Notes under the pieces: model-generated | What the model saw: only the letters and a program-made list of their open reading frames with translations | Databases searched by the model: none | Told to the model about the DNA's origin: nothing | Program-made: the position numbers and the translations under genes | Shown here: in pieces, positions 1 through 7,564 of the stretch | Numbering within the stretch: the first letter of the stretch is position 1 | How the letters are laid out: the number at the start of each line of letters is the position of its first letter | NCBI GenBank assembly: GCA_964645285.1 | Contig: CAZYDR010000013.1 | Span: 1-48,352 of the forward strand | Direction: 5' to 3' | From: JAYZAP01 sp964645285 | GTDB taxonomy: Bacteria; Pseudomonadota; Alphaproteobacteria; JAAXGF01 | DNA: 48,352 nucleotides

Positions 1-2272
1 TGATGCCGTAAATGATGCCGAAGTTGATCGCCTTGGCGCGCCGCCGGATCATCGGGTCCATGTCCTCGACGGGGATATCGAAGATCTGGCTTGCGGTCAT
101 GGCATGGATGTCGAGGCCGTCGCGAAAGGCTTGCTTGAGGGGTTCGATCTCGGCTACATGGGCGGCCAGGCGAAGCTCGATCTGCGAATAGTCGGCGGAC
201 AGCAGCTTGTGGCCCGGCTCGGCGATGAAGGCGCGGCGGATCTTGCGGCCTTCCTCGGTGCGCACGGGAATGTTCTGCAGGTTGGGGTCCGACGAGGCAA
301 GCCGCCCGGTCGACGCCCCGGCCATGGAATAGGACGTGTGGACCCGGCCGGTATTGGGATTGATCTGGTTGATCAGGGCGTCCGTATAGGTGCTCTTGAG
401 CTTGGCCAGTTGGCGCCAGTCGAGCACCCGTACGGGTAGGTCGTGGCCCTGGGCGGCGAGGTCTTCGAGCACCCGCGCATCGGTGGAGAAATTTCCGGTC
501 TTGCCCTTCTTGCCGCCTTTCAGGCCCATCTCGTCGAACAGCACCTCGCCGAGCTGCTTAGGCGAGCCGATGGCAAATTCATGGCCCGCCAGCTTGTGGA
601 TTTCCACTTCGAAGCCGGCGATGCGCTCGGCGAAATCCGCCGACAAGCGCTCCAGCTCGGCCTTATCGACCTTGATGCCGGCTTGCTCCATGACGACGAC
701 CACCGGAATCAGCGGCCGTTCGATGGTCTCGTAGACCGTGACCATGCGGTCGCTCACCAGCCGGGACTTGAGCAGGCGATGCAGGCGGCCGGTCAGATCG
801 GCGTCCTCGGCGGCGTAGTCCCGGGCCACGTCCAGGGGCACCTGATCGAAGGTGAGCTGCTTCTTGCCGGTGCCGGCGACCTGCTTAAAGGAGATTGGAT
901 CGACCCCCAGGTGAAGCCGCGACAGCTCGTCCATGCCATGACCGTGTTGGCCGCCGTCGAGCACGAAGGACAGCAGCATGGTGTCGTCGACCGGGGTGAT
1001 GGTAATGCCGTGGCCGGCCAGCACTTCCATGTCGTATTTGATGTTCTGGCCGATCTTGAGGACGCCGGGATCGGCGAGCATAGGCGCGAGCAGGCCCAGG
1101 GCCTCGTCCATGGCAATCTGCTTCGGGGCGATGGCGTCGAGGTCGAGTTCACCGCCGGCGGCGGCGCCGTGGCCGAGGGGTATGTAGCAGGCGTGGCCGG
1201 GTTCCACCGACAGGGATATGCCGACCAGGCGGGCCTGTAGGGCGTCGAGCGATGTGGTCTCGGTGTCGATGGTTACGGCGCCGGCGCGCTGGGCCGCCTC
1301 GATCCAGCCTTGTAGCGCCGCCACGTCCTGAACCAGCTCGTAGTGCACTTCCGTGGGCGCCTCGTCGGCGGCGTTATCAGGCTCGCTCGGCTCAACCCCG
1401 AGCCAGCTCTCGACCCGGGCGATGATGTTGCCAAAATCCTGGGCCTTGAGGAAATCGGTCAGCATTTGCGGATCGGGCGGACCGGCGTGCAGCGACTCGA
1501 GACTGTCTTCCAAGGGCACGTCGTCGCGGAGCGTCACCAGGATGCGTGACATGCGGGCGGCCTCGGCGTGGTCGATCAGGCTCTGGCGCCGTTTGGGCTG
1601 TTTGATCTCCTCGGCCCGGGCCAGCACCGTGTCGAGATCGCCGTAGGTATTGATGAGCTCGGCCGCGGTCTTGACGCCGATGCCGGGCACGCCGGGCACG
1701 TTGTCCGACGAATCGCCGGCCAGGGCCTGGACGTCGATAACCCGCTCGGGCCCGACACCGAACTTCTCGGCGACCTCGTCGAAGCTGATGCGCTTGTTCT
1801 TGAGGCCGTCGTACATGGTCACCTGATCGCCGACCAGCTGCATCATGTCCTTGTCCGACGAGACGATGGTCACCCGTGACCCGGCCTCGCGGGCGAGCCG
1901 CGAATACGTGGCAATAAGATCGTCGGCCTCGAAGCCCTCCATCTCGATGCAAGGCAGATTGAAGGCTCGGGTGGCGTCACGGATCAGGGGAAATTGCGGC
2001 ACCAGGTCTTCCGGCGTCGGCGGCCGGTGGGCCTTGTATTCCGGATATACTTCATTGCGGAAGCTGCGGCCGGAATAGTCGAAGATGACGGCGAGGCGGT
2101 CGGCGTCGAGATCCTTCAACAGCTTCATGAGCATGTTGGTGAAACCGTAGACCGCCGCCACTGGCGTGCCGTCGCCCCGGTTCATGGGTTGTCGAATGGC
2201 GAAGAAGGCGCGGAAGATGAAGCCCGAGGCGTCGATCAGGACGACGTGTTCGGGACCGCCGTCAGCGCTCAA
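1..2272 (-). CDS. polA: DNA polymerase I (3' end outside window)
   Basis: The frame stays open from 2272 to the window edge and gives about 757 residues; the C-terminal part of the polymerase domain is missing. DNA polymerase I fills gaps and removes RNA primers in replication and repair. The N-terminus has the 5'-nuclease signature (VLIDASGFIFRAFFAIRQP, then EADDLIATYSR and GDSSDNVPGVPGIG). The middle keeps the proofreading motif TIDTETTSLD, so 3'-5' exonuclease activity is likely. The palm begins with TGRLASSDPNLQNIPVRTEE and LSADYSQIELRLAAHVA. I chose TTG at 2272 because GGAG lies five bases upstream and the first conserved residues follow directly. This TTG overlaps the TGA of the upstream zinc-finger gene, which suggests translational coupling. 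The family and strand are secure; only the start is inferred. Confidence 0.93.
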   Translation of the reverse strand, partial: MSADGGPEHVVLIDASGFIFRAFFAIRQPMNRGDGTPVAAVYGFTNMLMKLLKDLDADRLAVIFDYSGRSFRNEVYPEYKAHRPPTPEDLVPQFPLIRDATRAFNLPCIEMEGFEADDLIATYSRLAREAGSRVTIVSSDKDMMQLVGDQVTMYDGLKNKRISFDEVAEKFGVGPERVIDVQALAGDSSDNVPGVPGIGVKTAAELINTYGDLDTVLARAEEIKQPKRRQSLIDHAEAARMSRILVTLRDDVPLEDSLESLHAGPPDPQMLTDFLKAQDFGNIIARVESWLGVEPSEPDNAADEAPTEVHYELVQDVAALQGWIEAAQRAGAVTIDTETTSLDALQARLVGISLSVEPGHACYIPLGHGAAAGGELDLDAIAPKQIAMDEALGLLAPMLADPGVLKIGQNIKYDMEVLAGHGITITPVDDTMLLSFVLDGGQHGHGMDELSRLHLGVDPISFKQVAGTGKKQLTFDQVPLDVARDYAAEDADLTGRLHRLLKSRLVSDRMVTVYETIERPLIPVVVVMEQAGIKVDKAELERLSADFAERIAGFEVEIHKLAGHEFAIGSPKQLGEVLFDEMGLKGGKKGKTGNFSTDARVLEDLAAQGHDLPVRVLDWRQLAKLKSTYTDALINQINPNTGRVHTSYSMAGASTGRLASSDPNLQNIPVRTEEGRKIRRAFIAEPGHKLLSADYSQIELRLAAHVAEIEPLKQAFRDGLDIHAMTASQIFDIPVEDMDPMIRRRAKAINFGIIYGI

Positions 2273-2481
2273 TGTGACTCCGCCGGCGCGGCATTCGGAG
2301 CGGCTTCTGGGGCAAGCACGAAGCGGCGGTCGCAATAGCCGCATTCAACCCAGCCCTCGGCGCCGACGGTGAGATAGACGCGCGGATGTCCCAGCGCGCC
2401 GCCGCCGCCATCGCAGCGCACGTCGCGGGTGGAGGTTTCGACGGTTTCGGGCTCGTTAATGACGGACCTAGCATCTGGCAT
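2269..2481 (-). CDS. CHCC-type zinc-finger domain protein
   Basis: This 70-residue protein contains HPRVYLTVGAEGWVECGYCDRRFVL, cited here as the H-P-R-V-Y-L stretch followed by CGYCDRRF. That matches the zf-CHCC family, whose eukaryotic member is the NDUFS6 subunit of respiratory complex I. The ligands would be the Cys at the start (VRCDG), the His of GHPRVYL and the two Cys of CGYC. Bacterial members are small proteins of unproven role, probably zinc-binding. Its stop codon overlaps the TTG start of polA. The ATG at 2481 is the first in-frame methionine that leaves a normal family length; an upstream ATG at 2550 would add residues with no family resemblance. A 21-bp direct repeat brackets the start codon. 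Confidence 0.8.
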   Translation of the reverse strand: MPDARSVINEPETVETSTRDVRCDGGGGALGHPRVYLTVGAEGWVECGYCDRRFVLAPEAAPNAAPAESH

Positions 2482-2498
2482 GGCGGACCTAACATCTG
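2463..2498. repeat. 21-bp-spaced direct repeat around a start codon
   Basis: The 15-mer CGGACCTAGCATCTG at 2463-2477 recurs as CGGACCTAACATCTG at 2484-2498, with one mismatch and a 21-bp period. The copies straddle the start codon of the zinc-finger gene (complement of 2479-2481). They lie in the short region between that gene and the divergent ABC transporter gene. Two helical turns of spacing would suit a regulator binding one face of the DNA, but simple local duplication explains it equally well. Confidence 0.5.
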
Positions 2499-2593
2499 TA
2501 CAGGGTGGATCATTGACCCGGTGGTCTGGCGGATGATAACCATTGCCCACTCATGATCAACCGCCTCATCCGGGCAATAGTATAATCGGAGCC

Positions 2594-3556
2594 ATGCCGA
2601 GTCATCCCCCCGACAGCGGCGCGCCTGCAAGCGCCCTATCCACCAGTGCATTGTCCATTCGGGATCTGCGCAAGGTCTACGGCAGCGGTCCCAAGGCGAC
2701 CGAGGCCCTGCACGGCATCGATCTCGAGGTGCCGCGCGGCGCATTTTTCGGCCTGCTCGGCCCCAACGGCGCCGGTAAGTCGACCCTGATCAACATTCTC
2801 GCCGGCCTGGTCAACAAGACCGCCGGCTCGGCTTTCGTGTGGGGCTACGACGTCGACAGGGACTCCCGCGCTGCGCGCTACACCATTGGCGTGGTGCCTC
2901 AGGAACTCAATATCGATCCGTTCTTCACCCCCCGCGAAGTTCTCGAACTCCAGGCCGGTTTCTATGGCCTGCACAAGGCCGAGCGGCGGACCGACGAGGT
3001 GCTTGCCGCCGTCGGCTTGGCCGACAAGGCCGACTCCCATGCTCGCACCCTGTCGGGCGGTATGCGGCGGCGCCTGCTGGTGGCCAAGGCCATGGTCCAT
3101 TCGCCGCCGGTGCTGGTGCTCGACGAGCCCACGGCCGGAGTCGATATCGAATTGCGCCAGCAGTTCTGGGACCATATTGCGACGCTCAACGACAACGGTA
3201 CGACGGTGCTGCTGACCACCCATTACCTGGAGGAGGCGGAGCGCTTCTGCGACACCGTCGCCATTATCCACGAGGGCGGCCTGGTAGCTTGTGAAGCGAC
3301 GGAAACCCTGATCCGCCGCCTCGACCGCAAGGCGGTCACCGTGACCATCGCCGAGGACATCGACGCGCTTCCCGCTGGTTTGGCCGGGTTCGACGCGGAA
3401 CTCCTGGGGCTCGGCCGCATCGCCATTCGCTACCGCCCCAGCGAGACCCAATTCAGCGCCATCCTCGCGGCCATGGCCGACAGCGGCCTGACCATCGTCG
3501 ATCTCTCCACCGAAGAAGGTGACCTGGAAGAAATCTTCCTGGAACTAACCAGTTGA
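2594..3556 (+). CDS. ABC-2 type transporter ATP-binding protein (YadG-like)
   Basis: This 320-residue cytoplasmic ATPase would power an ABC-2 type exporter. It has Walker A GPNGAGKST near residue 56, Q-loop GVVPQELNIDPFFT, signature LSGGMRRR near 153, Walker B LVLDEPTAGVD near 174 and H-loop TTHYLEEAE. The wording GVDIELRQQFWDHI and the C-terminal GDLEEIFLELTS tail are typical of the YadG/DrrA-like branch. The start at 2594 is preceded by CGGAG; an in-frame ATG at 2543 is less likely. The membrane partner normally follows but is absent. The next gene is convergent and unrelated, so the permease must be elsewhere or lost. The substrate cannot be inferred. Confidence 0.9.
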   Translation: MPSHPPDSGAPASALSTSALSIRDLRKVYGSGPKATEALHGIDLEVPRGAFFGLLGPNGAGKSTLINILAGLVNKTAGSAFVWGYDVDRDSRAARYTIGVVPQELNIDPFFTPREVLELQAGFYGLHKAERRTDEVLAAVGLADKADSHARTLSGGMRRRLLVAKAMVHSPPVLVLDEPTAGVDIELRQQFWDHIATLNDNGTTVLLTTHYLEEAERFCDTVAIIHEGGLVACEATETLIRRLDRKAVTVTIAEDIDALPAGLAGFDAELLGLGRIAIRYRPSETQFSAILAAMADSGLTIVDLSTEEGDLEEIFLELTS

Positions 3557-3597
3557 CCGGCGGTGACGTAGGCTCGCCCGGGGAAAAGCCGGAGCGC

Positions 3598-4500
3598 CTA
3601 ATTCCCCAGGGCGCTTGTGCTTCCCTCGGCGTTCTCGTCTTTCTCCATGCGGGCCAGGGCCCAGGCGGCGAACCAGCGAACGTCGGGGTCGGGGTCTTTG
3701 AGGGCGAGGGTCAGGGCGGCAATCGCCCGGGCTTCCTTCAGTTGTCCCAGGGACCACGCGGCCTCCCTGCGCAGTGCCATATCGGAATGGCTCAGCGCCT
3801 CTATCAGGGCGTCGCTGACGGCGTCGCCAGGGATGGTGCCCAGGGTTCGCGCCGCATAGAGGCGAACCGAGGCATTGCCGTCGCCGAGGGCGATGATCAA
3901 CGGCGGCGCGCCGTGGATGTTGCCGATCACGGTCATAAGGCGGGCGACGAACGAGGTCGCGCCGTTGAAGGCTTCCATGAACGGCGCGCCCTCGGGCTTG
4001 TCGAAGCCGAGGTTGAGTTGAAGCCGCAGTGGCGGGCCGTATTGGGAGCGGAACTCGGTGCTCCAGGGCGTCATGCCCGGGACGGTAAACGTGATGTCGC
4101 CGATGATTTCCGCGCCGGTATACAGGAACTCCTTGACCCCATCGAGATAGAGCCGCGCGATGGCCCGGCCCTGGGCGGTGACTTTCAGGGTGATATCGGT
4201 TGGCGCTGCCGGGTCGCCGGGCTCGATCACCTGTAGTCCGGCATCCTCAAGGATATAGCGGGCAACCCGGGCGAACGGCAGGCGGTATCCCTCGATGAGA
4301 TCCTTTCGATAGACGGTTCTCGGGGTGAAGACATAGGATTGCTCGACGATCAGAAAAACCGACTTCGCCTCGCGCAGCCGCGCCAGGGTGCTGTCGTCGG
4401 CCGCGGCCAGGGCCGCGGCCGAAAACCCGCCCATAAAGACCACAAGGGCCAGAAGCAGGCGTTTTACCGGCAAGCATTTGTTATGTCTCGAACCGTCCAT
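3598..4500 (-). CDS. Secreted HEAT-repeat protein
   Basis: The protein starts with a basic stretch (PVKRL) and a hydrophobic run ending SAAALAAAD, which looks like a signal peptide, so it is probably periplasmic. The middle 150 residues resemble no family I recognise. From about residue 190 there are helical repeats of HEAT/PBS-lyase type (ALGDGNASVRLYAARTLG, ALSHSDMALRREAAWSLG, ALKDPDPDVRWFAAWALA), spaced about 31 residues apart. Such repeats usually serve protein binding. The ATG at 4500 is chosen since the reading frame upstream is arginine-rich and non-conserved; a TTG a few codons downstream would give a tighter signal peptide. It is convergent with the ABC ATPase and divergent from the epimerase gene. 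It ends in TAG. Confidence 0.75.
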   Translation of the reverse strand: MDGSRHNKCLPVKRLLLALVVFMGGFSAAALAAADDSTLARLREAKSVFLIVEQSYVFTPRTVYRKDLIEGYRLPFARVARYILEDAGLQVIEPGDPAAPTDITLKVTAQGRAIARLYLDGVKEFLYTGAEIIGDITFTVPGMTPWSTEFRSQYGPPLRLQLNLGFDKPEGAPFMEAFNGATSFVARLMTVIGNIHGAPPLIIALGDGNASVRLYAARTLGTIPGDAVSDALIEALSHSDMALRREAAWSLGQLKEARAIAALTLALKDPDPDVRWFAAWALARMEKDENAEGSTSALGN

Positions 4501-4613
4501 GACCCAGCCTAACAGCCGCGCGCGCCGCCGTCCAAGACGCCGGGCCTTGCGCCGGGCGCTCGATTGGCCGATGGTTTCTCCTGTTGCGGACAATAGTCAG
4601 GCGGCGGACGATC

Positions 4614-5615
4614 ATGGCGAACCACACGTTTTTCTGTGTCGATGCCCACACCTGCGGCAATCCGGTGCGGGTGGTGGCTGGCGGCGCGCCGGTTCTTGAT
4701 GGCGCCACGGCGAGCGAGCGGCGGCGCGATTTCATGGCTCGGTTCGACTGGATTCGTACTGGTTTGATGTTTGAGCCCCGGGGCCACGACATGATGTCCG
4801 GCAGTCTGCTCTATGGGCCAACTCGCGACGACTGCGATCTGGGCGTGGTGTTCATCGAGACCTCGGGCTGCCTACCGATGTGCGGCCACGGTACCATCGG
4901 TACGGTCACCGTGGCCATCGAGCGCGGCCTGGCAACTCCAGCCGAGGCGGGGGTGCTTCGGCTCGATACGCCGGCCGGCGTTGTCGTGGCGCGCTATCGT
5001 CAGGAAAACGGTCTGGTCGACGCGGTGCGCATCATAAACGTGCCGTCATTCCTCCATTCGTCGGGCGTGGCGGTGGATTGTCCCGAACTCGGGCCTCTGG
5101 TGGTTGACGTCGCCTACGGCGGTAATTTCTACGCCATCATCGAGCCCCAGGCGAATTACGCCGGCCTCGACGCCGTGGGACCGGCGGACATTCTGCGGCT
5201 CAGCCCTATTCTGCGCCGCCTGCTTAACGAGGCCGCCGATTACGCCCATCCCGACGACCCGACCATCAAGGGATTGAGCCACATCATGTGGACCGGCGCG
5301 CCGAGCCACCCCGAGGCCCACGGACGCAACGCGGTGTTCTATGGCGACAAGGCCATCGACCGCTCGCCTTGCGGTACCGGCACATCGGCGCGCATGGCGC
5401 AGCTCGCTGTCCGTGGTGATCTGGCGGTCGGCGACGCCTTTGTGCACGAGAGCATCATCGGCAGCCTGTTTCATGGCCGGGTTGAGGCGGCGGCGACTGT
5501 TGGCGACAGGGCGGCGATCATCCCCAGTATCGAGGGTTGGGCGCGAATCACTGGCCTCAATACCCTGTTCATTGACGACCGCGATCCCTTCGCTCACGGA
5601 TTTCAGGTGGTGTGA
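4614..5615 (+). CDS. 4-hydroxyproline 2-epimerase (proline racemase family)
   Basis: This 333-residue enzyme of the proline racemase family would interconvert trans-4-hydroxy-L-proline and cis-4-hydroxy-D-proline, the first step of hydroxyproline catabolism. Both catalytic cysteines are present: MCGHGTIG (Cys near residue 90) and SPCGTGTSARMA (Cys near 253). The second Cys argues against trans-3-hydroxyproline dehydratase, which has Thr there. The DAHTCGNPVRVV N-terminus is typical. The start at 4614 removes ten residues encoded upstream in the same frame that lack family resemblance. The usual partners (D-amino-acid oxidase, deaminase, dehydrogenase) are not nearby, so the exact substrate rests on family motifs only. 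Confidence 0.87.
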   Translation: MANHTFFCVDAHTCGNPVRVVAGGAPVLDGATASERRRDFMARFDWIRTGLMFEPRGHDMMSGSLLYGPTRDDCDLGVVFIETSGCLPMCGHGTIGTVTVAIERGLATPAEAGVLRLDTPAGVVVARYRQENGLVDAVRIINVPSFLHSSGVAVDCPELGPLVVDVAYGGNFYAIIEPQANYAGLDAVGPADILRLSPILRRLLNEAADYAHPDDPTIKGLSHIMWTGAPSHPEAHGRNAVFYGDKAIDRSPCGTGTSARMAQLAVRGDLAVGDAFVHESIIGSLFHGRVEAAATVGDRAAIIPSIEGWARITGLNTLFIDDRDPFAHGFQVV

Positions 5616-5622
5616 GTTCTTC

Positions 5623-6183
5623 TTACCAGGCTGCGACCAGGGCTTCGCCGGTGGCAAGTTCTTCGGGCGTCAGCAGCTTGATTAACTGGTCGCGGTTGAC
5701 CGCCGCCTGAGCATCGCCGGCGGTTGCGGCCAGGGTAAACCAAAAATAGGCCTGGACGTCGTCGCGGGGAACGCCTTGACCCATGGCGTGGAGATACCCG
5801 AGCATGGATTGGGCGTCCCGGTGGTCCTGCTCGGCCGCAGCGCGATACCAGCGCGCCGCCCGGGCCGGGTCCCGGTCGCCGCCACGGCCCTGGTGGTAAA
5901 GCTGCGCCAGGCGGTATTGAGCGCGGGCCTCTCCCTGTTCCGCCGCCTTGGTGTACCAGTTGCGGGCGACGTGATCATCCCGGGGCACGCCTTGACCGAT
6001 CTCATGCATATAGCCGTAGAGGAACTGAGCTCGGGCATGGCCGCTCTCGGCCTGCTCGCGGTACCACCCCATGGCTTGATCGAACGTTGCCGGCGCTGGC
6101 GGACCGGCGACCGCCGAACAATCAAGACCAAGGGCTACAAGCGTTAGTACGCCCGTTACCAAAATTCGTCGGATCAATACCAT
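5623..6183 (-). CDS. Sel1-repeat (SLR) secreted protein
   Basis: The 186-residue product begins with a signal-like segment (MVLIRRILVTGVLTLVALGLDCSAVAG). It then has tandem Sel1-like repeats of about 36 residues: AMGWYREQAESGHARAQFLY, NWYTKAAEQGEARAQYRLAQ, RWYRAAAEQDHRDAQSMLGY and YFWFTLAATAGDAQAAVNRD. The linkers G(Q/R)GVPRDD are standard for this family. Sel1 repeats form alpha-helical solenoids used in protein-protein contacts at the envelope. A TTG five codons upstream is an alternative start. It is convergent with the epimerase gene, seven bases apart. Its partner and role are unknown. Confidence 0.85.
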   Translation of the reverse strand: MVLIRRILVTGVLTLVALGLDCSAVAGPPAPATFDQAMGWYREQAESGHARAQFLYGYMHEIGQGVPRDDHVARNWYTKAAEQGEARAQYRLAQLYHQGRGGDRDPARAARWYRAAAEQDHRDAQSMLGYLHAMGQGVPRDDVQAYFWFTLAATAGDAQAAVNRDQLIKLLTPEELATGEALVAAW

Positions 6184-6254
6184 TTCTTCGACTCTCAACT
6201 GCCTTCACTCATATCGAGAAAAACTACGAAAATAGATTCCCATGTCGAGACGCT

Positions 6255-6270
6255 TTTACGGCAGTTTAAC
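6255..6270 (+). promoter_or_regulatory. Near-consensus CtrA-type site
   Basis: TTTACGGCAGTTTAAC has the layout TTTA-N7-TTAAC, one base from the CtrA consensus TTAA-N7-TTAAC. It lies about 150 bp upstream of the DUF2336 gene in an AT-richer intergenic region. CtrA control of the DUF2336/kinase operon is an inference. The perfect site downstream at 9582 makes it more plausible. Confidence 0.35.
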
Positions 6271-6418
6271 AAAATCCTAGCAGGTGATGAGCAATTCTCG
6301 TGGACCCCTCGCCATGGGTATGTTTCTGGCGGCGGTAGCGCGGGCGCGACCCATGGGGGAGACGCTGCGCTGTGCTGGCTCATCCCCGACCCGACAACCC
6401 GAGAAGGAATGCTCGCTG

Positions 6419-7561
6419 GTGTCAGATTCGAATGCCGATAACAGCCCGAACGTCGACATCGAGACCCTGTTGACGCTTGCCCGAGAGAAATCTCAGGAAG
6501 GGCAAAATTCGCTATTCGATACGGTCCAGGAGTTGTTCGTCCAAAACGACGGAAACCTCACCGACCGCGAGCGCGCGTTGATGAGCGAAATCCTTCGCCA
6601 GCTCATTCACGAGGTCGAATTGTCGGTGTGCCAGGATGTCGCCGAGCGTCTGTCGGAACGTGACGACGCACCCCGTGAACGGGTACTGGCTCTGGCCAAT
6701 GACTACATCGAGGTGGCCCACCTGCTGTTGCTCAACAACTCGGTGCTTCACGATGTCGATCTGATCGAGATCATCAAGCATCGCACTCAGGCCCATCAGC
6801 TTGCGGTTTCCATGCGCAAGGACGTCTCCGAAGACGTGTCGGACGCCCTGGTCGAGACCGGGGATACCGGTGTCATTACCAGGCTGTTAGAGAACGAAGA
6901 CGCGGCGATTACCAGCGCCTCCATGGAATACATTGTCGCCGAATCAAAGCGCGTGGACCCCTTCCAGAACCCGCTGATCAACCGCAAGGATCTACCACCG
7001 GACATGGCGCGCAAGATGTACTGGTGGGTGTCCGTGGCGGTGCGCCAGCATATTGTCGACAACTTCAGCATCGATCCGGCGACCATCGACGACTCGATAG
7101 TAGGGGTTGTCAAAGACAGGATCGAAGCCACCGAAGATCAAGCTAAAAAAACCAGTGCAGCCGAGCGGGTTACCGAGGAAATGGCGGCGCACAACAAGCT
7201 GACCGAGGAATTTCTGCTCAATGCCCTTCGCGACGGTGAAATTCCGTTGTTCCAGTCCGGTTTGGCTCAGACGCTGGGTATCCACGTCAAGCTCATGCGC
7301 CGGTTGATCTATGAGCCCGGCGGCGAGGGCCTTGCCATGGGGTGCAAGGCGGTTGGTTTCAGCACCGAGACCTTTGCCAAAATTTTCCACCTGACCCGTG
7401 AGGCCACCGGCGCGAACGGGCCTTTCGACACGCGCGAATTCGAACGGCTAGCCGACTTCTATGACTGCCTGAAGCCGGATCACGCTGAAAAAGTCGTATC
7501 GCGCTGGCGCCGGGACCCCGATTTCCTCCACGCCGTGAAGCGGATGGAAGAGGCCTCCTGA
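6419..7561 (+). CDS. DUF2336 domain-containing protein
   Basis: This 380-residue, mostly helical cytoplasmic protein matches DUF2336, a family largely confined to Alphaproteobacteria and often found beside sensor kinases. Recognisable stretches are RERALMSEILRQLIHEVE, NDYIEVAHLLLLNNSVLHD, LIEIIKHRTQAHQLAVS and the C-terminal CLKPDHAEKVVSRWRRDP. GTG at 6419 is the preferred start because AGAAGGAA precedes it at good distance. The frame extends to 6284 but that stretch is not family-like. The stop is followed after three bases by the ATG of the PAS histidine kinase, so the two are surely co-transcribed. No catalytic motif is visible. A role as an adaptor or modulator of the kinase is inference from context. 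Confidence 0.85.
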   Translation: MSDSNADNSPNVDIETLLTLAREKSQEGQNSLFDTVQELFVQNDGNLTDRERALMSEILRQLIHEVELSVCQDVAERLSERDDAPRERVLALANDYIEVAHLLLLNNSVLHDVDLIEIIKHRTQAHQLAVSMRKDVSEDVSDALVETGDTGVITRLLENEDAAITSASMEYIVAESKRVDPFQNPLINRKDLPPDMARKMYWWVSVAVRQHIVDNFSIDPATIDDSIVGVVKDRIEATEDQAKKTSAAERVTEEMAAHNKLTEEFLLNALRDGEIPLFQSGLAQTLGIHVKLMRRLIYEPGGEGLAMGCKAVGFSTETFAKIFHLTREATGANGPFDTREFERLADFYDCLKPDHAEKVVSRWRRDPDFLHAVKRMEEAS

Positions 7562-7564
7562 GCC

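Noticed and set aside
443..1240. 265-codon + strand frame at the left edge
   Set aside because: It is antisense to polA, whose minus-strand frame carries all polymerase motifs.
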